Shown here: in pieces, positions 8,857 through 17,934 of the stretch
How the letters are laid out: each line of letters opens with the position of its first letter
Position numbering within the stretch: the stretch's first letter is position 1
The notes under the pieces: generated by a model
The model's input: the letters and a program-made list of their open reading frames with translations, nothing else
The model's database searches: none
Told to the model about the DNA's origin: nothing
NCBI GenBank assembly: GCA_023953845.1
Contig: JAMLJC010000001.1
Coordinates: forward strand, 682,001-746,000
Direction of reading: 5' to 3'
Origin: Rhizobiaceae bacterium
Lineage (GTDB): Bacteria > Pseudomonadota > Alphaproteobacteria > Rhizobiales > Rhizobiaceae
Length of the DNA: 64,000 nt
Program-made: the position numbers and the translations under genes

Positions 8857-9774
8857 ATGACAAGTAAAATGACCACCGCGGAACGGCGCGGATACCAGCA
8901 GATCACCGGCGCGGATGGGTTGATGATGGTAATCGCCTGCGACCAGCGCGGCGGCATGCGCACCCTTCTGTCCGACGATCCCGCGGTGCGTGCCGGCATC
9001 AGCGATGCCGATCTCGGCAGCGTAAAGGCCGGCATCGTCCGTTATCTCGCGAATCATGCGAGTTCCGTCCTTCTCGATCCCACCTGCGCAGTGCCGGGCA
9101 TTGTGGACGACGGTGTCCTGGCACGGGACGTGGCGCTGATCATTGGCCTCGATGCGTCCGGCTATGATGTCGATGCGAAGGGTTATCGCCAGTCGCGCCT
9201 GGCCAAGGGCATCGGCGCGCGACAGGTACGTGAACTGGGCGGAACCGCCGGCAAGATCATGGTCTATTTGCGTCCGGACCAGACAGGCGCGGACGACCAC
9301 AACATCGGTATCCTTCGCCACTGCATTGAGGATTTTGCTCGCGAGGACATGCTGCTTGTGGTCGAGTTCCTGACCTACGAGCTCGAAGGCGAAACAAAGG
9401 AAGAATACAAGGCGAAGGTGCCGGCTCTGGTCGAAGCCGGCACGCGCATTTCGCTTGATTGCGGTGCGAAGGTCCTGAAACTGCCCTATCCCGGAACGGC
9501 CCAGGCTTGCGCCAATGTTTCCGCCATGGCGGGAAACGTGCCGTGGGCGGTGCTGTCGGCGGGCATCGACCACGCCACCTTCCTCGGACAGATAGAGACC
9601 GCCATGCAGAACGGTGCCTCGGGCGTGATCGCCGGCCGGGCGCTCTGGAAGGATTGTATCTCGCTCGATCGCGACGTGACACGCGAGCGCCTCACCACCA
9701 TGGCGCTGCCCCGCTTGCGCGAAATACAGGCTCTTATTGGCCGATATGGCGCGCCGCTGGCGAAAGCGTCCTGA
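8857..9774 (+). CDS. Class I aldolase of the LacD/YihT (tagatose-bisphosphate / sulfofructose-phosphate aldolase) family
   Basis: A 305-residue cytosolic aldolase-type TIM barrel. The N-terminal strand MMVIACDQRGGMRTLL matches the family's 'AxDQR' block. The Schiff-base lysine is predicted in VLKLPYPG (Lys208 counting from the ATG at 8857), followed by PWAVLSAGID and GASGVIAGRALWKD, which resemble the phosphate-binding end of LacD and YihT. Start chosen at 8857 (GGAAAACAAC upstream); TTG at 8845 is possible. With the following ROK kinase it probably cleaves a phosphorylated sugar brought in by the importer. Which sugar (tagatose, a deoxysugar, sulfoquinovose-derived) is not determinable; no other sulfosugar gene is nearby. 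Confidence 0.75.
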   Translation: MTSKMTTAERRGYQQITGADGLMMVIACDQRGGMRTLLSDDPAVRAGISDADLGSVKAGIVRYLANHASSVLLDPTCAVPGIVDDGVLARDVALIIGLDASGYDVDAKGYRQSRLAKGIGARQVRELGGTAGKIMVYLRPDQTGADDHNIGILRHCIEDFAREDMLLVVEFLTYELEGETKEEYKAKVPALVEAGTRISLDCGAKVLKLPYPGTAQACANVSAMAGNVPWAVLSAGIDHATFLGQIETAMQNGASGVIAGRALWKDCISLDRDVTRERLTTMALPRLREIQALIGRYGAPLAKAS

Positions 9775-9790
9775 AACGCACCGGCAGATC

Positions 9791-10654
9791 ATGAGCATCA
9801 GCGAGGCGATAGGAGTCGATATCGGCGGAACCAACCTGCGCGTCGCACGGGTATCCGCATCCGGCACAATCCTGGAGGCCCGTTCCGAGCGCATCAGCCG
9901 CGATCCACGGACGGTGCTCGATCGCATCCTGACACTTGCGACGGCATTGTCGACGGCGAGAGTGAAAGGCGTCGGGGTTGGCGTGCCCGGTCGCGTCGAC
10001 AGCGCGGCGCGCCGTGTACTTTCCGGCGGGTTTCTGGATCTGGCCGGCGTCAACCTCGTCGAACGACTTGAAGATATGGCCGGAAAGTCCGTCATGCTGG
10101 ACTCCGACTGCAATATGGCCCTCGTCGCCGAGATGCGGGCCGGCGCGGCGATGGGCCGTCAGCACGTGGTCATGCTGACGATCGGCACTGGTATCGGCGG
10201 CGCCATCGCGCTTGACGGAAGGATATTGCGCGGTCGCGCCAGCGGCGGCCAACTCGGCCATCTCACTGTGGTTCACGACGGCCTTCCGTGTAATTGCGGA
10301 CGCAAGGGATGCGTCGAGACGACGAGTTCAGGCACTGCGCTCGGCCGGCTGATCGCAGAAGCGTTGCTGCCGGCCAGCACACGGATCGAGGCGCTGCTTG
10401 AGGCTATGGCTACGGACGAGGTTGCGAGATGCGTGGTCACCGCATGGGCCGCGCCGTTGCGCGACGCGATCGACAGTCTGGTCGCGACGATCGACCCCGA
10501 ACTGGTGGTGCTCGGCGGCGGGCTGGGGCAGGCCGCATGCCGCGCCGTCGCCGGGACCCCGGCAAGGTCTCCCTGGTATCAATGCCCCGTCGAACCTGCC
10601 ATGCTGGGGGACGATGCCGGCGTGATAGGCGCCGCGCTCGCCGCCCTGGATTGA
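9791..10654 (+). CDS. ROK-family sugar kinase
   Basis: A 287-residue cytosolic kinase of the ROK family, which phosphorylates glucose, fructose, allose, N-acetylmannosamine and relatives. It shows the phosphate motif VDIGGTNLRVARV at the N-terminus, GVGVPGRVD and LTIGTGIGGAI. The zinc site is H-L-T-V-V-H followed by CNCGRKGCVE. No DNA-binding domain is present, so this is an enzyme and not a NagC-type repressor. The start at 9791 places GVDIGG near the N-terminus as usual; 9737 would add a non-conserved tail overlapping the aldolase gene. It probably makes the phosphosugar used by the aldolase. Confidence 0.85.
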   Translation: MSISEAIGVDIGGTNLRVARVSASGTILEARSERISRDPRTVLDRILTLATALSTARVKGVGVGVPGRVDSAARRVLSGGFLDLAGVNLVERLEDMAGKSVMLDSDCNMALVAEMRAGAAMGRQHVVMLTIGTGIGGAIALDGRILRGRASGGQLGHLTVVHDGLPCNCGRKGCVETTSSGTALGRLIAEALLPASTRIEALLEAMATDEVARCVVTAWAAPLRDAIDSLVATIDPELVVLGGGLGQAACRAVAGTPARSPWYQCPVEPAMLGDDAGVIGAALAALD

Positions 10655-10661
10655 GGTTTCG

Positions 10662-11222
10662 ATGAAGCGTGCCGTTCTGGTCAATGGCGTCCCCGCCAGC
10701 GGCAAAAGCACCGTCGCCCGCTCCATCGCATATCGCTTCGGCTGGCCTCTTTTCAGCCTCGATGCGGTGAAGGAGCCGTTCTTCGAGCATATCGGGGTCG
10801 GCGACCGCGAATACAATCGGAAGCTCGGCCGGGCAAGCTACGCGGCGATCTTCAACGTCATCGCGGAGTGTCCTGACGACATCAGCGTGGTGATCGACGC
10901 CTGGTTCGGATTCCAGTCGGCGGAGATCCTGGTCGCGCACCTGAAACGCGCGGGATTGGACGAGATTCTGGAAATATGGTGCCACGCAGCACCCGAAGAG
11001 ATCGCCGCCCGCTACAGAAGGCGCGTGGAGACCCGCGCTCCAGGTCATCCCGGATTGGAATATGTTCCTGAACTCATCGAGCTGGCCGCGCGTGCCCATC
11101 CTCTCGACCTGTTCCCGCGGCTGGATGTGGAGACTTCGAGCCCGGCAGACGATACGGCAATCGCCGACTGGATCGAGAGGCAATGGCCGATCATCCCGAG
11201 GGTCAATAGCCAAAGTGGATGA
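10662..11222 (+). CDS. P-loop kinase-like protein (FrcK-like)
   Basis: A 186-residue protein with a Walker A motif at the very N-terminus (GVPASGKST, residues 9-17). A conserved acidic stretch follows (SLDAVKEPFFEH) and then VVIDAWFG near residue 78, an arrangement typical of small-molecule P-loop kinases of the AAA_33/Zeta-like group. It starts 7 bases after the ROK kinase gene, so it is in the same operon. A P-loop kinase gene follows the ATPase gene in rhizobial frc operons as well; its substrate there is unclear, and the same holds here. Confidence 0.7.
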   Translation: MKRAVLVNGVPASGKSTVARSIAYRFGWPLFSLDAVKEPFFEHIGVGDREYNRKLGRASYAAIFNVIAECPDDISVVIDAWFGFQSAEILVAHLKRAGLDEILEIWCHAAPEEIAARYRRRVETRAPGHPGLEYVPELIELAARAHPLDLFPRLDVETSSPADDTAIADWIERQWPIIPRVNSQSG

Positions 11223-11425
11223 CTGGCGGCGGATCGAACACCGCATCCTGCATCTCGCGATAACTATGGTACGCCTTCAAGAACTTGTTCTCACGCAGCC
11301 TCAGCCCCTGACAATCCTTCACCGTCGATGCTTGGCCGCCTAAAGAATGATAAACGGGCAAAGGAGTCGTCGCGGAGGTCTCCGCCATCCACTTCGATCC
11401 GCCCAACGGAGATTGAGGAATCCTG

Positions 11426-12223
11426 ATGCAAGACGAAATCTCTGGCAGGCTATCCCTCGCCCTCGATATGGTCCGCGCCGCAGGCCTGGAAGGGTTGCGC
11501 TATTTCAGGGATCTTGGCAGCCTCACGATCGAGAGCAAGGGACATCAGGATATGGTGTCGGAGGCGGATCGGAACGTCGAGCTTTTCATCCGCGAAGCAA
11601 TAGCTTCCAGCTATCCCGACGATGGCGTCGTCGGAGAGGAGCATGCCGCCACTCCAAGCCGTTCGGGCTATACGTGGGTGCTCGATCCAATTGACGGCAC
11701 CGCCAACTTCGTGAGCGGAATCCAGTCGTGGACCGTCGTCATAGCCATTGTTCGCGATGGCGTAGCGGAGGCTGGCGTGATCCACGAGCCATGTTCGGGC
11801 GAGACATTCCACGGGCTCCGCGGCGGGGGCGCCTTCCTGAACGGTGCACTGATGCATGTCAGCCGTAGCGACAGCCTGTCCCGGGGCTCGCTGGGCGTTG
11901 GCTTCTCGAACAGGCGCGAGGCGCATAACGTGGTCAAGCTCATCGATCGGTTGCTGGGCGAGGGCGGTGTTTTCTTCAGGAATGCATCGGGCGCTCTGAT
12001 GCTGGCTTACGTGGCATCCGGCCGCCTGCTCGGCTATGTCGAGGAACATATGAACGCCTGGGATTGCCTCGCGGGACTTCTCCTCGTCGAAGAGGCCGGC
12101 GGTCGCGTGGTCGCGCCGGATCCGGACACGGTCCTGGATCGGGGCACGGTCGTCGTGGCCGCCGCGCCCGGCGTTTTCGACGCCGTGAAGGCCTTGGCGG
12201 ATCGCGCTTTCAAGCCGGAATGA
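11426..12223 (+). CDS. Inositol-monophosphatase-family phosphatase
   Basis: A 265-residue Mg-dependent phosphatase. The metal-binding motifs are all present: VGEEHA near residue 72, DPIDGTANFV near 90 and WDCLAGLLLVEEAGG near 212. Family members hydrolyse inositol phosphate, histidinol phosphate, 3'-phosphoadenosine phosphate or sugar phosphates. It lies 203 bases downstream of the kinase gene in the same direction and may be part of the sugar operon or separately expressed. Its 3' end overlaps the convergent ABC ATPase gene by 14 bases. Confidence 0.88.
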   Translation: MQDEISGRLSLALDMVRAAGLEGLRYFRDLGSLTIESKGHQDMVSEADRNVELFIREAIASSYPDDGVVGEEHAATPSRSGYTWVLDPIDGTANFVSGIQSWTVVIAIVRDGVAEAGVIHEPCSGETFHGLRGGGAFLNGALMHVSRSDSLSRGSLGVGFSNRREAHNVVKLIDRLLGEGGVFFRNASGALMLAYVASGRLLGYVEEHMNAWDCLAGLLLVEEAGGRVVAPDPDTVLDRGTVVVAAAPGVFDAVKALADRAFKPE

Positions 12224-13289
12224 GGACTGGGCCGCGATCAGGGAACCCGATGCCGATCGCATCGCCCTCGGCGAACGGGCCGTCGACATCGCGGGAGACG
12301 ACGAACACGTTGCCGGCAGCGGTCTCGACGGCAAACTCGAGGTGACGTCCGACATAGGTCACCTTGCGGATGGTTCCCGGAACGGTGTTGGGCGTGTCGG
12401 GTCTCTGGAGGATAAGCCTGTCAGGCCGGACGGCGAGCTTGGCCGGACCCGGTGACAGGCCTCGCGCCGGGAGGGTCAATGCCGCCGGCCCGACCTTCGC
12501 CGAAGCTTTTCCGTCGCTGATCGAGAGCACTTCGCAATCGAAGAGGTTTGCCTCTCCGACGAAATCGGCAACGAACGCATTGGCAGGCCAATCGTAGAGA
12601 TCGCGGGGCGTGCCCTCCTGCGCGATCCTGGCATTGCTCATGACGACGATCCGGTCCGATACCGCCAATGCCTCTTCCTGGTCATGCGTCACATAGACCA
12701 CCGTCAGGCCGAGCTTCTGCTGGATGTCACGGATTTCGCCACGGACATGACGGCGCAGCTTCGCATCCAGGTTCGACAGAGGCTCGTCGAACAGGAGAAC
12801 CTGTGGCTCCAGCACGAGCGCACGGGCAACGGCGACGCGCTGTTGCTGCCCCCCGGAGAGTTGGCTCGGAAGGCGGTCATCGAAGCCGGAAAGACCGACC
12901 AGTTCGAGGCCCGCCCGTGCCTTCTCGGAGGCCTTGTCCTTGCGCAGCCCCGAGAATTTCAGCCCGTATTCGACATTCTCCCGCACCGTCATGTGGGGGA
13001 AGAGCGCATAGGATTGAAACACCATGGAGACATCGCGATCCGTGGCTGGAAGCAGTGTGACGTCCTCGCCGCCGATCAGGATCCGCCCATCGGTCGGCAA
13101 CTCGAGCCCGGCGATCATGCGCAGCGTCGTCGTCTTCCCGCAGCCGGACGGTCCGAGAAGGGTGACGAGTGTTCCGGCCTCTATGTTCAACGAAACGTCG
13201 TCCACTGCCGGCGACTTGCTGCGTCCGTAGACCTTGGTGACGTTCCGGAACTCCACCGAAGCGGCATTCGAACGTATCTCGATCATCAT
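12210..13289 (-). CDS. ABC transporter ATP-binding protein (FbpC/AfuC type)
   Basis: ATPase of the importer encoded with the next two genes, 359 residues. Walker A GPSGCGKTT is near residue 46, the signature LSGGQQQR near 145, Walker B VLLFDEP near 165 and the switch histidine in THDQ near 199. A C-terminal TOBE-type domain follows (LAVRPDRLIL near 293). Related ATPases drive Fe3+, sugar-phosphate, putrescine and 2-aminoethylphosphonate importers. The start overlaps the permease stop as ATGA. Confidence 0.9.
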   Translation of the reverse strand: MMIEIRSNAASVEFRNVTKVYGRSKSPAVDDVSLNIEAGTLVTLLGPSGCGKTTTLRMIAGLELPTDGRILIGGEDVTLLPATDRDVSMVFQSYALFPHMTVRENVEYGLKFSGLRKDKASEKARAGLELVGLSGFDDRLPSQLSGGQQQRVAVARALVLEPQVLLFDEPLSNLDAKLRRHVRGEIRDIQQKLGLTVVYVTHDQEEALAVSDRIVVMSNARIAQEGTPRDLYDWPANAFVADFVGEANLFDCEVLSISDGKASAKVGPAALTLPARGLSPGPAKLAVRPDRLILQRPDTPNTVPGTIRKVTYVGRHLEFAVETAAGNVFVVSRDVDGPFAEGDAIGIGFPDRGPVLIPA

Positions 13290-15562
13290 CCGCCTCCGGC
13301 AAGAACGGGTTGTCCGCGGCCGGACGGATGCACGTTGGTGCGCGACTGGGAGAGATCGCCCGCCATCCGCCGCCCGATGTCGCGCCGGCCCACCGCGAGT
13401 TGCATCATACCGATGACGGCAAGCATGACGACGATGAGCACGGTCGAGTAGGCGATCGCGATGCCGTACTCGTTGTTCTCGACACGACCGACGATATAGC
13501 TGGTCGACATGTCGTAGCGCGCGCTCACCAGGAAGATGATGGCGCTGATCGCCGTCATCGCCCTGACGAAGGAATAGACCAGGGCCGCGAGGATCGCCGG
13601 CCGCAGAAGCGGAAGGATGATCTTGCGAAAGGTGTGCCAGGAACTGGCCCCGAGCGTCAGCGAGGATTCGTCAAGGCTGCGATCGATCTGCGACATGGAG
13701 GCCACTCCCGCGCGCACGCCGACCGGCATGTTCCTGAAGATGAAGGAAAGCACCAGGATGATGCCTGTGCCCGTCAGCTCTATTGGCGGAACGTTGAACG
13801 CGATGACATAGGACACGCCGATGATCGTGCCCGGGATGGCAAAGGACAGCATGGTGCCGAACTCGAACGTTCTCTTGCCCGCGAAGTCCTGCCGTACAAG
13901 CAGATATGCCGTCAGCAATCCGATGGCGGCGGTGAGCGGCGCCGAGATCAGGGCGATCTGCAGCGTCGTCCAGAAAGATGACCATGCCGATCCGCGCCAG
14001 TGGATACCGAATTCGTTCCAGCCGACGGAAAACGCCGTCATGTAGTGCCGGACGGTCAGGGAGAAATCGACTCCCCACAAGGTGACGAAGCTGCCGTAGA
14101 AGATTGTCGCGTAGATGAAGATGGTGAACAGCGCCCAGATCAGGGCGACGGCGATGACGAGACGGCTCAGCGCAAGGGGCAGTGCGGCATGCACGCCTGC
14201 GTCGCCCTTGCCCGAAACGGTCGTGTAGGAGCGATCGCCAAGCCAGACGCGTTGGGCATAGAACGCGGCCAGCGTGAAGAAGAGCAGCACGATGGCGAGA
14301 ATAGCGGCCTGCGCCTGGTCGTATTGCGCGCCGACGATCGCGAAGAAGATCTCCGTGGAGAGCACGTCGAAATTGCCGCCGAGCACCAGCGGATTGCCAA
14401 AATCCGCCAGAGATTCGATGAAGCCCAGCAGGAAGGCGTTGGCCAGGCCCGGCCGCATCAGCGGCAGCGATACGGTGAGGAATGTCTGCCAGCGGTTGGC
14501 GCGGAGCGTTTGCGCGGCTTCCTCCATGGACGGGCTTATGCCTTCGACCACCCCGATCAGGACCAGAAACGCGATCGGCGTGAAAGCCAGCCCCTGGGCG
14601 ATGAGCAACCCTGGCATGCCGTAGACCCACCGTGTCGGCTGAATGCCGAAAACGGACGAGAATGCCTGCGTGGCGATGCCGGACAGCCCGAAGATGAGAA
14701 TGATCGCAAGCCCGATGACGAAGGGCGGCGTTATGATCGGCAGGACTGTCAATACGCGCAGCAGACGGCGGTAGCGAAAGCCGGTACGCGTGGCGACGAG
14801 CGCGAAGACCAGGCCAAGCGCCGTTGTCAGGACTCCGACGATGACAGCCAGCGCGAGCGAGTTCCACGCAACGCCGCAGCGCGGACCGCCGCTCAGGCAG
14901 CCGAGTCCCCATAGCCGTTCACTCAACAGCTTTCCGAGGAATACCTCGAATGAGTAAAAGCCCTCCTGGGTCACGAACGCGCTCGCGAGCATCTGTAGTA
15001 TAGGCATGAAGATGAACACGCCGACCACGGCCACCACGAAACCGATCGCGCCGACGACGAACTCATCGCCTCCGACGGCGCCCTTCGCGGCGAGGCCGAG
15101 GGTCAGCAGGAAAAGGAGCGAGAAGGCGACCAGCATCGCACCCCAGCCCATGCCGAACTGCCGGTCGTCGAGTTCCCCGAAAAGGGTGTTGGCCCATTGC
15201 CAGGACCACCCTCTCACGCCGATTCCGAAGCCCTGAAGAGCGAACCAAGCAAGTCCGCCGGCTCCTATGGCGATCAGAATGCTGCCGAAGGCGGGATCCT
15301 GCTTGCCCCGGCCGAGCAGCAATATCGGTGCGATCAGCACAAGACCGATCGGTGCGAGCCAGAGCTTTTGTCCCTGAAGATTCAGGAACAGAGCCGGCGC
15401 CACATCCTTATCCAGAGGATAGCCGTCAAACAGCCAGGAGAAGGTGAAGAAATTGTCGTTGATGCCGTACCAGGGGAGAAGCGCATAGCCCAGCAATCCG
15501 ACCGCCATCCACATGGCGGCGGTCGGATAGAGCCACAACGGTTTCGCGCCGCTCCTTCGCAC
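13286..15562 (-). CDS. Fused double permease of Fe3+-type ABC importer (FbpB/AfuB type)
   Basis: A 758-residue inner-membrane protein made of two permease halves, as in FbpB/AfuB-type subunits. The first EAA loop (MEEAAQTLRANRWQTF) is near residue 345 and the second (LDESSLTLGASSWHTF) near 640. Each is followed by the L-P-L-x-R-P sequence typical of this class. About 200 additional N-terminal residues contain several hydrophobic segments before the first permease unit, so the protein is longer than the usual ~700. The gene is 15 bases downstream of the binding-protein gene. Confidence 0.88.
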   Translation of the reverse strand: MRRSGAKPLWLYPTAAMWMAVGLLGYALLPWYGINDNFFTFSWLFDGYPLDKDVAPALFLNLQGQKLWLAPIGLVLIAPILLLGRGKQDPAFGSILIAIGAGGLAWFALQGFGIGVRGWSWQWANTLFGELDDRQFGMGWGAMLVAFSLLFLLTLGLAAKGAVGGDEFVVGAIGFVVAVVGVFIFMPILQMLASAFVTQEGFYSFEVFLGKLLSERLWGLGCLSGGPRCGVAWNSLALAVIVGVLTTALGLVFALVATRTGFRYRRLLRVLTVLPIITPPFVIGLAIILIFGLSGIATQAFSSVFGIQPTRWVYGMPGLLIAQGLAFTPIAFLVLIGVVEGISPSMEEAAQTLRANRWQTFLTVSLPLMRPGLANAFLLGFIESLADFGNPLVLGGNFDVLSTEIFFAIVGAQYDQAQAAILAIVLLFFTLAAFYAQRVWLGDRSYTTVSGKGDAGVHAALPLALSRLVIAVALIWALFTIFIYATIFYGSFVTLWGVDFSLTVRHYMTAFSVGWNEFGIHWRGSAWSSFWTTLQIALISAPLTAAIGLLTAYLLVRQDFAGKRTFEFGTMLSFAIPGTIIGVSYVIAFNVPPIELTGTGIILVLSFIFRNMPVGVRAGVASMSQIDRSLDESSLTLGASSWHTFRKIILPLLRPAILAALVYSFVRAMTAISAIIFLVSARYDMSTSYIVGRVENNEYGIAIAYSTVLIVVMLAVIGMMQLAVGRRDIGRRMAGDLSQSRTNVHPSGRGQPVLAGGG

Positions 15563-15577
15563 GTCACAGAGCCGGCG

Positions 15578-16603
15578 TTATTGCGGCAGGGTCGAGACCT
15601 CGTCGTCCCACTTCTTCAGCAGGCGCTTCCGCTCATCGCTCGAACCATACTTCTTGAAGTCGTAGTCGATCAGCTTGATGGTCGACAGGTCCGGCGTGAG
15701 CGGCGAAACTTCGGCTGATTTGTTCGAAGGAAGCTGGAACGATTTCACGTCCTTGGCTTTCGACTGCATTTCCGCGCTCAGCGCCCAGTCGTAGAACTGC
15801 TTGGCCTCGTCCTCGTTCCGCGCGCCCTTGATGATGGACATGGAGCCGATCTCGTAGCCGGTGCCCTCACAGGGAGCGACAGTCACGACGGGGAAGCCGG
15901 CGGCGGTCTGTGCGACCGCATCATGCATGAAGACAATGCCGATCGTCGTCTCTCCGAGACCGGCCGCCTTGATCGGCGCCGATCCCGACTTGGTATACTG
16001 GTTGATGTTCTTGTGCAGCGCCTTCAGATATTCAAAGCCCTGCTCCTCGCCCATCAATTGAACCATGGTCGCGAGCATCGTGTAGGCGGTGCCGGAAGAA
16101 TTCGGATTGGCCATCTGGATCTGGCCCTTGTATTCCGGTTTGGCAAGATCCGCCCAGCACTTCGGCTCGGCCAGTCCATTCTTGGCCAGCAGATCCTTGT
16201 TGTATCCGAACCCGAGCGCACCCGAATATACGCCGACGGTCCTGTTGCCGGATGCCTCCGCCTGCTTGATCGCCCAGTCATGCAACTCGCCGCGCATCGG
16301 GGATTCGTAGACCTCGGTGAGCCCTTCCTCGGCCGCCTGAAGATGCGGATCGCCAGTGCCTCCCCACCAGACGTCGCCCTTGGGGTTGGCGGCTTCCGCC
16401 CGCACCTGCGCGTATGTCTCGCCGGAACTCTTGCGCGTCATGTCCACGGTGATACCGGTCTTCTCTTCAAAGCCCGTCTTGATCTGCTGGCACCAGGCCT
16501 CATCCGCGGCGCAGTAAAGCGTCAGGCTTGCTGCCGAGGCGCCCGAGGCCGCGAGCATTGTGGCCGCAGACAGAATCGCGACGTGAATCGAAAATCTTGC
16601 CAT
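15578..16603 (-). CDS. Fe3+/sugar-phosphate-type ABC substrate-binding protein (FbpA/AfuA-like)
   Basis: Periplasmic binding protein, 341 residues from the ATG at 16603, which follows GGGAGGAACC; the longer frame to 16681 adds a non-signal tail. The signal peptide runs to about residue 24 (ASAASLT). The mature N-terminus LTLYCAADEAWCQQI and the GDVWWGGTGDPHLQAAEEG block match the FbpA/AfuA/PhnS superfamily. The Tyr-Tyr iron-binding pair of true ferric binding proteins was not found near the C-terminus, so the ligand may be an organic phosphate or sugar and not iron (inference). It heads the three-gene importer operon. Confidence 0.82.
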   Translation of the reverse strand: MARFSIHVAILSAATMLAASGASAASLTLYCAADEAWCQQIKTGFEEKTGITVDMTRKSSGETYAQVRAEAANPKGDVWWGGTGDPHLQAAEEGLTEVYESPMRGELHDWAIKQAEASGNRTVGVYSGALGFGYNKDLLAKNGLAEPKCWADLAKPEYKGQIQMANPNSSGTAYTMLATMVQLMGEEQGFEYLKALHKNINQYTKSGSAPIKAAGLGETTIGIVFMHDAVAQTAAGFPVVTVAPCEGTGYEIGSMSIIKGARNEDEAKQFYDWALSAEMQSKAKDVKSFQLPSNKSAEVSPLTPDLSTIKLIDYDFKKYGSSDERKRLLKKWDDEVSTLPQ

Positions 16604-17010
16604 GATGGTTCCTCCCAATTCTCTGCCGTCGTCATTGTCCGCGGCAAAACGAAAATTGGGGCAAGAACTGCCGCCTGACAACCGAAGAAATGATTTGCCG
16701 TCAAAATAATATCCGTCGCTGGTGGGGCGGAGGGCTGACCTGCTCTGGGCAGAATCTTGATGTTCGCTGCCGTTCCGTCTCCAACGTCACACAATAGCAA
16801 TGAGCATCCAGCGTTTGCTGACAATGAGCCACAATTTAGCCCGGCGTATGAGGCGCGTCCTGTCGACAGGCCAGAAGTCCCTCAGGATTAGAGGGGCAGG
16901 CGCGACCTCAAAAATAGGAATTTCCGAAATTCCACAGCGATGGAATAGCAGATCATACGCGAGATCGCGTTTGATATTTCAGGGGTTTTCTGCTCATCCG
17001 CACAGGTTTC
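16604..17010. other. Non-coding stretch between importer operon and nosX
   Basis: About 400 bases with no convincing gene. The left part should hold the promoter of the minus-strand binding-protein gene; its ribosome-binding site is at 16606-16614. A 91-codon open frame on the plus strand lacks a ribosome-binding site and any recognisable motif and is not accepted. No strong terminator or Crp/Fnr-type site was seen. Confidence 0.6.
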
Positions 17011-17931
17011 CTAAGCCCGCCGTGAAATGCCCTCGATGCGTGAACCGTGGAACTGCATCGTTATATGATCGATAGTCTTTCGGTCGGGCATCAGGCATGC
17101 AGCCGTGGATAGCGCATCGGCGACCGCCGCGGACGGCGCGGTCATCGAGATCGATCGCCAGACCGAGCGCGCCGGCCGTCCCGTCAGTGGATCGAGGATG
17201 TGCCCGTCATGGCCGGCCTGGTCGAAAGTCGTGCCCAGCGGCGAGGATGTCGCGAGCGCACGCTGTCGCAAGCCGAGGCTGGCGCCTGCTTCCAGCCGCA
17301 TGGGCCAGTCCCCGCCTTCCGGCCGGCCGCCCATGGCGCGGAATTCGCCGGTGTCGATCAGGATGTCGTCCAGCCCTTCGGCCTCCAGCAGCGCCGCGAC
17401 CCGGTCGGCGACATAGCCCTGCCCGATGCCGTTCAGGGTCAGCGCCATGCCCGGCTGCAGCGTGATCGCTGCAGGATCAACGCCGACCTTGTGGAGGCCG
17501 ACATAGCGGCGGGCGTGCTCGATTGCAGTGTCCGACGGCCTCTTTCCCGCTGCCGCCGCCTCCGCCCAGAGTGCCCAGAGCGGCTGTACCGTCGGATCGA
17601 AAAGCCCGCCGCTCGCATTGTGGACGGAGGCGGCCGTCGACAGGCATTCGAGCAGTTCGAACGGAGGCGCTTCCAGCCGGCCCTCGCGATTCAGCCGGGC
17701 CAGCGCGCTGACCGCCCGATAAAGGCTGAGGATGTTCTCCAGCCGGTCGATCTCGGCAAAGACGCGGGCGGCGATCGCCTCGGCATCTGGATGGTCGAGC
17801 CGTATGGAGGCGCGCGCGCCGAGGGCCTGTCCGGTCCACAGCCGGGCCGCTGGCCCGGCATGGAGTCTTCCGGCGAGCGGCGATATCGCCATGGCGGCGG
17901 AAATGGCGATCAGGCGGCGACGGGTGAGCAT
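17011..17931 (-). CDS. nosX: NosX, FAD:protein FMN transferase (ApbE family)
   Basis: A 306-residue periplasmic flavin transferase that attaches FMN covalently to a threonine of NosR, supporting electron flow to N2O reductase. The N-terminus carries a twin-arginine-type signal (TRRRLIAISAAMAI). ApbE landmarks are LNREGRLEAPPFELLECL, GGLFDPTVQPLW near residue 110, the NGIGQGYVADR block near 170 and a C-terminal ILDPLTGRPA with a Ser/Ala-rich AVADALSTAACLM. It is the last gene of the nos operon and begins 3 bases after nosL. NosX-type ApbE proteins are typical of alphaproteobacterial nos operons. Confidence 0.9.
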   Translation of the reverse strand: MLTRRRLIAISAAMAISPLAGRLHAGPAARLWTGQALGARASIRLDHPDAEAIAARVFAEIDRLENILSLYRAVSALARLNREGRLEAPPFELLECLSTAASVHNASGGLFDPTVQPLWALWAEAAAAGKRPSDTAIEHARRYVGLHKVGVDPAAITLQPGMALTLNGIGQGYVADRVAALLEAEGLDDILIDTGEFRAMGGRPEGGDWPMRLEAGASLGLRQRALATSSPLGTTFDQAGHDGHILDPLTGRPARSVWRSISMTAPSAAVADALSTAACLMPDRKTIDHITMQFHGSRIEGISRRA

Positions 17932-17934
17932 GGT

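Noticed and set aside
16800..17075. 91-codon plus-strand frame between the importer and nosX
   Set aside because: No ribosome-binding site or recognisable motif and it runs into nosX antisense.
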